Assembly (NCBI GenBank): GCA_003697105.1
Contig: RFFQ01000017.1
Location: forward strand, 1 to 5,775
Direction of reading: 5' to 3'
Source: Gemmatimonadota bacterium
Lineage (GTDB): Bacteria > 4572-55 > J002
DNA: 5,775 nucleotides
Position numbers and translations under genes: made by a program
Part shown: piece by piece, positions 1 through 5,775 of the stretch
How the letters are laid out: every line of letters begins with the position of its first letter
How positions within the stretch are numbered: position 1 is the first letter of the stretch
Notes under the pieces: model-generated
The model's database searches: none
What the model was told of the DNA's origin: nothing
What the model saw: only the letters and a program-made list of their open reading frames with translations

Positions 1-84
1 CATCCTTCATCCTTCCGCCTTCATCCTTCATCCTTCCGCCTTCCGCCTTCATCCTTCATCCTTCCGCCTTCCGCCTTCATCCTT
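1..84. repeat. Heptamer tandem array, two unit types, 12 copies
   Basis: Twelve consecutive 7-bp units without interruption. Two variants occur: A = CATCCTT and B = CCGCCTT on the plus strand (AAGGATG and AAGGCGG on the coding strand). Read on the minus strand from position 84 down to 1, the order is A B B A, A B B A, A B A A. There is therefore a 28-bp higher-order unit: 57-84 and 29-56 are identical, and 1-28 differs only by B to A in its third unit. The array touches the window edge and may be longer. Units 1 to 9, plus one base of unit 10, are translated as the tail of the TPR membrane protein. All of this is read directly. The similarity to short tandemly repeated repetitive sequences known from cyanobacteria is a resemblance only. 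Confidence 0.97.
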
Positions 85-2045
85 TCATACAGTGTTTTGA
101 CAAAATCTGGATTTGGGGTAAAGCCGAGTGCTTGTGCTCGTTCAATATCTTGTTGTGCCGCATCAAACTGCCCCATAAAAAAGAGGGTCACGGCGCGACT
201 TTGATATATTGCCCCATTTTCCGGTTCAAGTCGTAGTGCTTGTTCTAAATCTGCTAAAGCTTGGCGATATTGTCCCAGTGCAACATACACATTTCCACGA
301 TTATGAAATGCTTTTGCATAGCTCGGGTCACATTCAATCGCCCGCGTAAAATCCGCGAGGGCTTGTTGTGGGTGTTGTTGCTGGTATAGCACACCTCGGT
401 TATTGTATGCTTGGGCTAAATTTGGATTCAAATACAATGCGTGCTGATAGTCTGCCAGCGCATGTTCCACATCCCCTTGAATTTGATAAAGATACCCCCG
501 CTGATAGTAGCTTTCTGCATCATTTGCTTTAAGCTGTAACACCCGGTTTAAGTCGTGAAGGGCTTGCGAATAGTTCCCTTGCATCCGGTAAATCACCGCG
601 CGCGAACGATAACTTTTAAAGTATTGTGGGTCATACTCAATCGCACGATTAAAATTCTCCAGCGCACGGGGCAGATCGCCCATTTTGATGTATGCCTCAC
701 CCCGATTATGGTAAACCGAAGCATTATCCAGTTGGATGCGAAGCGCGGCATCAAAATCCGCTAAAGCCCGGTCAAACTGACCCTGACGGGCATACCATAC
801 CCCCCGATTATTATACGGCATCGGAATACGATCCGGATATTTTGTAATCGCATCCGACCAAAGCACCCCCTCATTTTTCCAGATGGAAACTTGTTGGTAG
901 CTTAACATCACCCAGGCAATACATATGATCGATAATACAATACCGCCCGCCCGCCGGAAAGAATGTAAAAACCCTTCCGGTTTAAGCATGATGCCGATCC
1001 CGAATATGGAAAAATACAGGTAACGGTCGGCAACAGTGGACCAATTTTGATACTCAAACGGTACAAAACCGGAAACCGGTAACCATCCCAAAACGAAAAT
1101 CACCAACCCTACCCAAACATACCGGTACGCGGTGAATTTCCACAGAACTACGACAAGGATCAACACAGGAATAACCCAACTCCACCAAAACCACCCCTGC
1201 GCCATCACCCAGAGAGGTGTTCGTCCATAACTGACAGATAAATTAAACGGTAAAATAAGTTTCCACAGGTAAAACTGAATTGCATCACACCAAATCAGCG
1301 GACGTGCCCACAGGGACGGTACAAAATCCAGCACCGTGTGCGGTTGTGCCCAGCGGGTCAAAAAAATGATGGGAACAATAAGTGCCAACCAAAGCCCGAA
1401 TCGTTTGAAACTGATTTTCCAGTTGACGCCTCGTAACGCCCCGTCGATTACCATCAAAATCAGAGGTAAAACCAAAATCGAAGGCTTGGCAAAAAGTGCC
1501 AAGCCAAATAATAGAGTCGCCAAACTATAGCCAAGCCAATAGCGCAAAAGATTGGAATCATTCAGATTTAGGTAAATAAGCATAGCACCAAATCCCAAAC
1601 TTGCGCTAAGCAAATCTTTTAAGCCCCATGCTAACGCCACGACTTCCACCTGCACGGGATGCACCGCGAACATCATCGCCCCTAAAGCCACAATCCAACG
1701 GTCTTTTATCAGGTGAAAAAGAATAAAAAACACAAATAAACTATTGATAATATGGAGGATAATGTTAGCGGCATGAAAGACGCGCGGGTTGAAGGGGGAA
1801 TCTGGGTCAAGTTGGTTGAGTAGCAGCCATGCCGTCAGCGCCACCGGTACATAAAGTTCATTGTAAGGTTGGCTCCAGATGTGATGCAGACTTTCCGCCC
1901 GAATACCGGTGAGATATGACCCATGATCCAAAATAAACTGATCATCCCAGACGAACTCGTGCGTCATTGTTCGTCCAAAGATGATCAGGGGTAACAAAAT
2001 CAACATCAAGATGATAGGCAGAAACGATTGAAGACGGCTCTTCAT
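21..2045 (-). CDS. TMTC/GT-C-like multi-pass membrane protein with C-terminal TPRs
   Basis: The protein has 674 residues. Residues 1-400 hold about 10-12 hydrophobic segments (for example 7-24, 94-112, 117-137, 170-200, 213-230, 285-302, 307-325, 366-382). After the first segment comes a WDD motif (W33 D34 D35), as in the acidic first external loop of GT-C glycosyltransferases. An AVHPVQVE stretch (H129 P130) followed by KDLLSA (K143 D144), and ADRYLYFSIFGIG (D340 R341), match patterns I associate with TMTC-type O-mannosyltransferase-like proteins and their bacterial TPR relatives. Residues 409-644 form seven TPRs of about 34 residues. The fifth (545-576) is two residues short. The likely role is lipid-linked sugar transfer to an exported protein, with the TPRs binding the substrate or a partner. 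The acceptor is unknown and activity is inferred. The start follows the sppA stop by 2 bp and has its own SD. The last 20 residues (655-674, RMKAEGG-type heptapeptides) come from heptamer DNA and are probably not ancestral. A non-enzymatic TPR membrane scaffold is the main alternative. Confidence 0.88.
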   Translation of the reverse strand: MKSRLQSFLPIILMLILLPLIIFGRTMTHEFVWDDQFILDHGSYLTGIRAESLHHIWSQPYNELYVPVALTAWLLLNQLDPDSPFNPRVFHAANIILHIINSLFVFFILFHLIKDRWIVALGAMMFAVHPVQVEVVALAWGLKDLLSASLGFGAMLIYLNLNDSNLLRYWLGYSLATLLFGLALFAKPSILVLPLILMVIDGALRGVNWKISFKRFGLWLALIVPIIFLTRWAQPHTVLDFVPSLWARPLIWCDAIQFYLWKLILPFNLSVSYGRTPLWVMAQGWFWWSWVIPVLILVVVLWKFTAYRYVWVGLVIFVLGWLPVSGFVPFEYQNWSTVADRYLYFSIFGIGIMLKPEGFLHSFRRAGGIVLSIICIAWVMLSYQQVSIWKNEGVLWSDAITKYPDRIPMPYNNRGVWYARQGQFDRALADFDAALRIQLDNASVYHNRGEAYIKMGDLPRALENFNRAIEYDPQYFKSYRSRAVIYRMQGNYSQALHDLNRVLQLKANDAESYYQRGYLYQIQGDVEHALADYQHALYLNPNLAQAYNNRGVLYQQQHPQQALADFTRAIECDPSYAKAFHNRGNVYVALGQYRQALADLEQALRLEPENGAIYQSRAVTLFFMGQFDAAQQDIERAQALGFTPNPDFVKTLYERMKAEGGRMKDEGGRRKDEG

Positions 2046-2047
2046 TC

Positions 2048-4516
2048 CTACTCCATGCTTTTCAAGACCTCAAACAGGTCATTGCCTTCCATCTGCTCCA
2101 ATGGAAGCATAAGCAACGGTTGCCCGTTGTGCTCTAAACGGAATTGGATATAGTCTAATACATCTGGTTGGCCGGTTCGCAGGTCAACACCAAGTAACCG
2201 TGGCATAAATTGCTCGACATTGACCAGCCCCTTGCGCGGGTATGACACCAGCGTGACCGGTTCATCCGCCGGAATGCTGGCTTTTTCCTTCGCCAACCGG
2301 ATCGCCGTGGATAAGCCACCCAGTTCATCTACCAACCCGATCTCCATGCCATCCAAACCAGACCAGACTCGACCTTGAGCAATTTCTTCAATTTCATCTG
2401 CTGGCAAACCGCGTCCCTCCGCAACCTTTTTTACAAAAACATCATAATGGCTTTTGATCAACGTCTCCACTTCTGCTTGCTCTTCCGCGTTCAGATTGCG
2501 ATCCGGAATTTGCCAACCCAAATACGGCATTCGGATTCCAAAACCGAGATCGGCATGATCCCCCACCCGGACATGATCGGTGGTCATACCCAGACTTTCT
2601 TTGATCCCAGCATTATACAACCACCCGCCAATCACTCCAATCGAACCGGTAATGGTATTGGGAGCGGCAACAATGACATCCCCATACATTGAGAGCCAAT
2701 ACCCCCCAGATGCCGCCACATATCCCTGCGAAACAACAACCGGTTTACCCGCTTCTTTGCACTTGCGGAGTGCTTCCGCTACCAAATCCGAGGCAAGACC
2801 ATCACCGCCGGGCGAATCGACCCGCAAAATCACCGCTTTAATCGATGTATCTTTGGCGATCTTCTCAATTACGCGGCTCAATTGACGAGCTTTAATACCC
2901 TCGTCCATCGCGCATATTCCCAACGCATATACGACAGCAATACGGCGAGGTTCACCCCAATAGGGATAAACGGGAGGCGCAGTGTTCACCAACGCCTCGG
3001 ATGACACCAGCTTTTTATCCTTGCCAACAATGGTTTCGAGCAATTCCTGACCCTCGCCTTCCCAACGCGCAATCTCATCGATTAAACCCGCGTCAAGAGC
3101 CTCTTGCGGACTCAATAGTACTTCTTCATTGATAATTCGATCCAATTCGGCAGGGTCAAGAGATCGCGAGGCACAAATATCATCTTTGGCTAATTGATAA
3201 TAATCATCCACCAACGCTTGCCGCTGTTCCCGGTCACCGTCAGACATACCTTCCCGTGATAGCGCTTCTGCAGCAGATTTATACTTAAAATAACGCCACT
3301 CGTCAAACGCTAAGCCCAGTTTATCCAAAGTACCTTTGATGAAGGTCAACCCCATCAGATACCCTTCCAGCGTGATCATCCCTTCGGGATCCAGCACCAA
3401 CTGATCCGCCACTGAGGCAAAATGATATTCATCTATTCCTAATCGATCCGCATACATAATGACGGTTTTACCGGTCGATTGAAAATCGAGCAACTCCTGC
3501 CGGAGTTCCCACAACATTTCGCGGTTGATTTTCATCCCGGAGAGGTTAATCATCATGCCACCAACAGCAGGGTCTTCTTTTGCCTGTTGGATCCAATCGA
3601 TATAATCCATCAATGTTTTTCCATCATCAAACCATTGATACGTTTGATAACGTAAGGAACCGTTCATTTCCACCCGAATGAACCGTTTCTGGTGAAGATA
3701 CCGGTCTCGAATCACGCTCCGCTCTCGTCCCCCCAGCCGGACAGAATAACTATTGAATAGATGCTCTTGTTCCGCATCATAATGGCTTTGCATGGTCACA
3801 CTCTCATGCCCGAAACTGAAATTGACCCCGACATTAAACGCCTCCGTATCAAAATACCGTGCCGTAAGCCGCATACCGTCCAGTAGCTCCACGATACCCC
3901 CGACACTCCAGTGCCCTTCCTCAACACTCGAATGCTCCTGCAAGCCGTAATCCCCAAACAGAGTCAAGGTCTCATCCCCTAAGGGGCGCAGTGCCAGATC
4001 ACCGGCATACTCCCGTTGACGGCTGTTGGTCGCAAGGGTAGTCGTCAATCCGGCTGACAGATAGCGGTTAGGACGGTATAAAGAACCTAGTGTGACCCGT
4101 GTCTTCCGCTCAAAACCACCAATCGTATCTGTCGCCCAATGATAACCAAGCCCTACACTGGAGCGACGCCCGCCCCATGATAGTGCCAGATTGTAATTGG
4201 TGATGCGTCCCAGACCGGGAATTTTTTCGTTTAAAAGATTGAAACTGAAATTCGGTACTGCAAATGAAAACCCAACTTGACGGTACGTTTTAAATGAATC
4301 CCCCGGATCGGAAAAACTGAACACCAGATCACCCTGATGAACGTAAGCCAACACTGCCGGATTAAGATACCCCTGCGATCCGGTACGAAATCCACCGGGT
4401 GATGCCAAGGCAAAATCCGTTTGAGTATGGTAGGTAGGAAATTCCAGTTGGGCAGGAGCAGATATAACCCATAACCCTAACATTAACAATGACGTAAAAA
4501 CGGTCGAAAGCCGCAT
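2048..4516 (-). CDS. sppA: SppA-type signal peptide peptidase with N-terminal beta-barrel-like region
   Basis: The protein has 822 residues, about 200 more than E. coli SppA (618). A signal peptide covers residues 1-22, with a hydrophobic core and an APA|Q cleavage site. Residues about 25-262 are beta-strand rich with alternating polar and apolar residues and an early YLNPAVLA segment (50-57). This resembles the NPA-type start of PorV/UPF0164/FadL-like outer-membrane barrels. The first SppA repeat spans about 280-480 and carries the general-base lysine in KYKSAAE (K413, matching E. coli K209). The second spans about 520-745 with RVDSPGG (565-571) and the nucleophile in AASGGYW (S603, matching S409), followed by TGSIGVIG. 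Both catalytic residues are present, so activity is expected. The family cleaves membrane-embedded remnant signal peptides. Apart from the signal peptide I see no transmembrane helix, unlike the inner-membrane-anchored E. coli enzyme, so an outer-membrane or periplasmic place is inferred. The start is fixed by a perfect SD. It is followed 2 bp later by the TPR membrane protein gene. Confidence 0.93.
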   Translation of the reverse strand: MRLSTVFTSLLMLGLWVISAPAQLEFPTYHTQTDFALASPGGFRTGSQGYLNPAVLAYVHQGDLVFSFSDPGDSFKTYRQVGFSFAVPNFSFNLLNEKIPGLGRITNYNLALSWGGRRSSVGLGYHWATDTIGGFERKTRVTLGSLYRPNRYLSAGLTTTLATNSRQREYAGDLALRPLGDETLTLFGDYGLQEHSSVEEGHWSVGGIVELLDGMRLTARYFDTEAFNVGVNFSFGHESVTMQSHYDAEQEHLFNSYSVRLGGRERSVIRDRYLHQKRFIRVEMNGSLRYQTYQWFDDGKTLMDYIDWIQQAKEDPAVGGMMINLSGMKINREMLWELRQELLDFQSTGKTVIMYADRLGIDEYHFASVADQLVLDPEGMITLEGYLMGLTFIKGTLDKLGLAFDEWRYFKYKSAAEALSREGMSDGDREQRQALVDDYYQLAKDDICASRSLDPAELDRIINEEVLLSPQEALDAGLIDEIARWEGEGQELLETIVGKDKKLVSSEALVNTAPPVYPYWGEPRRIAVVYALGICAMDEGIKARQLSRVIEKIAKDTSIKAVILRVDSPGGDGLASDLVAEALRKCKEAGKPVVVSQGYVAASGGYWLSMYGDVIVAAPNTITGSIGVIGGWLYNAGIKESLGMTTDHVRVGDHADLGFGIRMPYLGWQIPDRNLNAEEQAEVETLIKSHYDVFVKKVAEGRGLPADEIEEIAQGRVWSGLDGMEIGLVDELGGLSTAIRLAKEKASIPADEPVTLVSYPRKGLVNVEQFMPRLLGVDLRTGQPDVLDYIQFRLEHNGQPLLMLPLEQMEGNDLFEVLKSME
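2051..2054 (-). promoter_or_regulatory. Shine-Dalgarno of the TPR membrane protein gene, inside the sppA end
   Basis: GGAG lies 5 bases before the ATG at 2043-2045. It sits in the last codons of sppA (ATG GAG TAG), so ribosomes finishing sppA stop on top of this start signal. That arrangement fits translational coupling. It also supports choosing this ATG rather than a later one. Confidence 0.75.
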
Positions 4517-4522
4517 AGAAAG

Positions 4523-4530
4523 ACCTCCTT
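4523..4530 (-). promoter_or_regulatory. Perfect Shine-Dalgarno of sppA
   Basis: AAGGAGGT on the minus strand, 6 bases before the sppA ATG at 4514-4516. It is a full match to the 3' end of 16S rRNA. A short TCCT/AGGA pairing with the bases just upstream (loop TTTA) could mask part of it, but a four-pair stem is weak. Confidence 0.88.
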
Positions 4531-4556
4531 AAAAGGACAAATGAAGAGTTTGAGGT

Positions 4557-4585
4557 AACATAATAGAGAATTACCACTTAGGCAA
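4557..4585 (-). promoter_or_regulatory. Possible sigma-70-type promoter for sppA
   Basis: On the minus strand, TTGCCT (4580-4585) and TATGTT (4557-4562) are separated by exactly 17 bases. Each hexamer matches four of six consensus positions. Transcription would start near 4550 and give a leader of about 33 bases containing the strong SD. The sequence shows only the motif. The sigma factor preferences of this organism are unknown, so the call is tentative. Confidence 0.32.
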
Positions 4586-4662
4586 GCGTTTGTTCCGGAA
4601 AGGGCGGGAGAGCAGGAGAAGTTGTTCAGAAAAGATGGCCGGTTGGTGTATCAAATTGAAAA

Positions 4663-5643
4663 TCAAGGTAACATGGTTTTCACATGTTGCAAAACATCTT
4701 CGACAGAAATCGCGCGTAAACACGCATAAGGTTCTGATTTCAAAGGACATTCCCGCTGGTAACACGGGGAACATACCAATTTGGGGTATATCACTCGATG
4801 ATGGTCGCCATACGGCGCCGTCCAATTGGGATTGGTAGAGGCAAAAAGTGCCAGCGTCGGCACCCGAACAGCGGCAGCCAGATGCATCGGTCCGGTATCA
4901 TTGGAGATAAAGACAGTACACTGCGCAATAACAGAGGGTAAATCTGCCAGTGAAATTTTACCGCTGAGCCGGATGGCAGGTTGTCGCATTTGATCGATAA
5001 TCTGTTGCTCGGTACCCACATCACCGGGACCCCCCAAAATAACGACTTCCGCCCCGAAATGCTCCACCAGATGATCCCCAACCGCCGCAAATCGATCCGG
5101 CAACCACCGTTTCGCGGGACCAAACGTGGCTCCCGGATTGAGCGCCACCAATGGGCGCTCCGGGTGGTGGCGGGGAATCAACCGTCGCCCTCGTTCCTCA
5201 TCAACCGGCATAAAAAGCCGCTTCACATGGATTTTCGCACCTGCCACCGCGGCGATCTTCAGATAATTCTCCACATTATGGTGATCCCGAAAATCGGCAG
5301 GATAGCGTAGCGGGTCGGTCAATAGCAAACGACGACCTTCCGTAGCGTACCCAACCCGGCGTGGAATTCCAGCAAGAAAAAAAAGCCACGCCGCTGAAAA
5401 CGCATTCGGTAAAATCAGTCCCCAATCGACGTTTAAACGACGAAGGCGTACCGCGGTTTGGAACACCCCTTCCAACGGAACAATCCGATCCAACGCTGGA
5501 TGAGCCTCAAACAACGCTACTAGATTCGGCTTCATCACGCCAATAATTTCTGCCGCCGGAAAACTCTCACGTAAAGTGGAAAGCGTGGCGGTTGCCATCA
5601 CCGCATCACCGATCCAGTTGGGTAAGCGAATTGCAATGTTCAT
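4663..5643 (-). CDS. waaF: ADP-heptose:LPS heptosyltransferase II
   Basis: The protein has 326 residues, close to the usual length of about 350. It is a GT-B enzyme of family GT9 that transfers the second heptose from ADP-L-glycero-D-manno-heptose to heptose I of the LPS inner core on the cytoplasmic face of the inner membrane. The N-terminus LPNWIGDAVMATATL has the conserved GD (D13), in line with the WaaF/WaaC active-site aspartate. NPGATFGPAKRW (169-180) and SNDTGPMHLAAA (247-258) are the nucleotide-sugar-binding motifs of the C-terminal lobe. Four cysteines near the end (C291, C294, C299, C308 in the CSPC..ECP..C pattern) are typical of the heptosyltransferase II subgroup. The ATG at 5641-5643 is fixed by the conserved N-terminus, yet no SD precedes it: the preceding 28 bp are a heptamer repeat. 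A different GT9 heptosyltransferase of the core (WaaC or WaaQ type) is the main alternative. Confidence 0.92.
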   Translation of the reverse strand: MNIAIRLPNWIGDAVMATATLSTLRESFPAAEIIGVMKPNLVALFEAHPALDRIVPLEGVFQTAVRLRRLNVDWGLILPNAFSAAWLFFLAGIPRRVGYATEGRRLLLTDPLRYPADFRDHHNVENYLKIAAVAGAKIHVKRLFMPVDEERGRRLIPRHHPERPLVALNPGATFGPAKRWLPDRFAAVGDHLVEHFGAEVVILGGPGDVGTEQQIIDQMRQPAIRLSGKISLADLPSVIAQCTVFISNDTGPMHLAAAVRVPTLALFASTNPNWTAPYGDHHRVIYPKLVCSPCYQRECPLKSEPYACLRAISVEDVLQHVKTMLP

Positions 5644-5671
5644 GATTAGGATTTAGGGATTAGGGATTAGA
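5644..5671. repeat. Heptamer repeat abutting the waaF start codon, four units
   Basis: Four 7-bp units in exact register on the plus strand: GATTAGG, ATTTAGG, GATTAGG, GATTAGA. The first unit begins at the base next to the waaF ATG, so on the coding strand the untranslated leader ends in CCTAATC followed by ATG. No purine-rich SD lies within 20 bases of the start. The total of 28 bp equals the higher-order unit of the array at the other end of the window, though the unit sequence differs. Confidence 0.9.
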
Positions 5672-5678
5672 TGCTTTT

Positions 5679-5703
5679 CTGAAGTCTCCGCAGAAGTCTT
5701 CAG
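5679..5703. other. Imperfect palindrome in the gap before waaF
   Basis: CTGAAG (5679-5684) and CTTCAG (5698-5703) pair over six bases. A T/T mismatch and two further pairs follow toward the centre. The stem overlaps the stop codon of the upstream gene. The same stretch holds a direct repeat GAAGTCT separated by five bases (5681-5687 and 5693-5699). On the minus strand AAAAGC follows rather than a T-run, so it does not look like an intrinsic terminator. Its function is unknown. Confidence 0.4.
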
Positions 5704-5775
5704 CCTAGCTTTATGTATTCCATAATATCAGCCCATTCGTCTGGGCTGATGCCCTGTTCTTTGATAAATCGCTCG
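5700..5775 (-). CDS. C-terminal end of an unidentified upstream gene (partial)
   Basis: The last 24 codons of a minus-strand gene that begins outside the window. The frame starts with the codon at 5772-5774 and ends at TGA (5700-5702). The tail reads ERFIKEQGISP then DEWADIMEYIKLG: amphipathic, acidic and probably helical. The frame is open and the composition looks like normal protein, but at this length it could be chance. The direction and the 56-bp gap fit a gene upstream of waaF in the same transcription unit. I do not recognise the family and assign no function. Confidence 0.55.
   Translation of the reverse strand, partial: ERFIKEQGISPDEWADIMEYIKLG
5727..5750. other. Perfect 9-bp inverted repeat with 6-base loop
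   Basis: ATCAGCCCA (5727-5735) and TGGGCTGAT (5742-5750) are exact reverse complements around the loop TTCGTC. It lies inside the last codons of the partial upstream gene and encodes ISPDEWAD on the minus strand, with its end 24 bases before the stop codon. No T-run follows on either strand. It could stabilise the transcript end or bind a protein, or be coincidence in a coding sequence. Confidence 0.55.

Larger units (their letters stand above)
4517..4662. other. Gap between waaF and sppA
   Basis: This 146-bp gap is the only sizeable spacer in the window. It holds the candidate promoter and the SD of sppA near its sppA end. In the remaining part (about 4586-4662) I see no GC-rich hairpin followed by a T-run, so there is no clear intrinsic terminator for waaF and read-through into sppA remains possible. 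I could not support a small gene here. Confidence 0.6.

Noticed and set aside
1-84. Repeat array as a possible CRISPR
   Set aside because: Units are 7 bp and directly adjacent. There are no spacers and no repeat of 23 bp or more separated by unique sequence.
21-84. Frameshift or assembly error at the end of the TPR gene
   Set aside because: The frame runs smoothly from the last TPR into the repeat and ends at a proper stop. The array is internally regular, so no error needs to be assumed, though array length is the part most prone to assembly error.
2375-2885. Open frames on the plus strand opposite sppA
   Set aside because: They lie antisense to the well-conserved SppA catalytic repeat, have no SD of note, and the translations show no domain or reasonable protein pattern. 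The same holds for plus-strand frames opposite waaF (about 4590-4838, 4981-5310, 5361-5546) and the TPR gene.
2440-3789. A 15-base sequence (CATCATAATGGCTTT) present twice in sppA, at 2440-2454 and 3775-3789
   Set aside because: Both copies encode the short peptide SHYD in the same frame, in unrelated parts of the protein, with no similarity around them. Chance is the simplest explanation.
4560-4565. TATTAT as the -10 element of sppA
   Set aside because: It matches the -10 consensus better than TATGTT, but the TTGCCT hexamer would then be only 14 bases away, and no other -35-like hexamer sits at 16-18 bases.
5644-5671. Telomere-like TTAGGG repeat
   Set aside because: Similar only by base composition. 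It has four imperfect 7-bp units inside an operon-like gap, not at a replicon end.
5679-5703. Intrinsic terminator between the upstream gene and waaF
   Set aside because: The stem has only six continuous pairs with a central mismatch, and AAAAGC follows on the coding strand instead of a T-run.

Overview
The window shows a diderm (Gram-negative) bacterium of intermediate GC content. The evidence is a heptosyltransferase of the LPS inner core (WaaF type) and an SppA-type serine protease carrying a secretion signal and a beta-strand-rich, outer-membrane-barrel-like N-terminal region. The 7-bp tandem repeats at gene borders resemble short repeats I associate with cyanobacteria and some uncultivated phyla. 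Heptose LPS argues against a typical cyanobacterium. A member of the FCB group or a related candidate phylum is plausible, but this is weak inference because no marker gene is present.

All recognisable genes lie on the minus strand, so transcription runs right to left. At 5700-5775 are the last 24 codons of an unidentified upstream gene. A 56-bp gap follows, with an imperfect palindrome and a 28-bp heptamer repeat that directly abuts the waaF start codon. waaF occupies 4663-5643. A 146-bp gap then holds a possible promoter and a perfect Shine-Dalgarno sequence for a large sppA-type gene (2048-4516). Two bases after the sppA stop begins a 674-residue membrane protein with C-terminal TPRs (21-2045), which looks like a bacterial relative of the TMTC/GT-C glycosyltransferases. 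Its last 20 codons and its stop codon are made of a second heptamer array (1-84), which reaches the window edge and may continue beyond it. No stretch over 300 bp lacks a gene.

Functionally this is a cell-envelope block: LPS core assembly on the cytoplasmic face of the inner membrane, an exported protease probably associated with the outer membrane, and a multi-pass inner-membrane protein with a probable sugar-transfer fold and a seven-repeat TPR scaffold. sppA and the TPR gene are almost certainly co-transcribed and probably translationally coupled. waaF may be read with them, but the gap with its own promoter-like sequence leaves room for separate control.

The most notable points are three. 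A two-type heptamer array with a 28-bp higher-order period has been taken into the reading frame and decides where the protein ends. A second heptamer array sits where the waaF ribosome binding site should be. The SppA-type protease is fused to a barrel-like N-terminal region.
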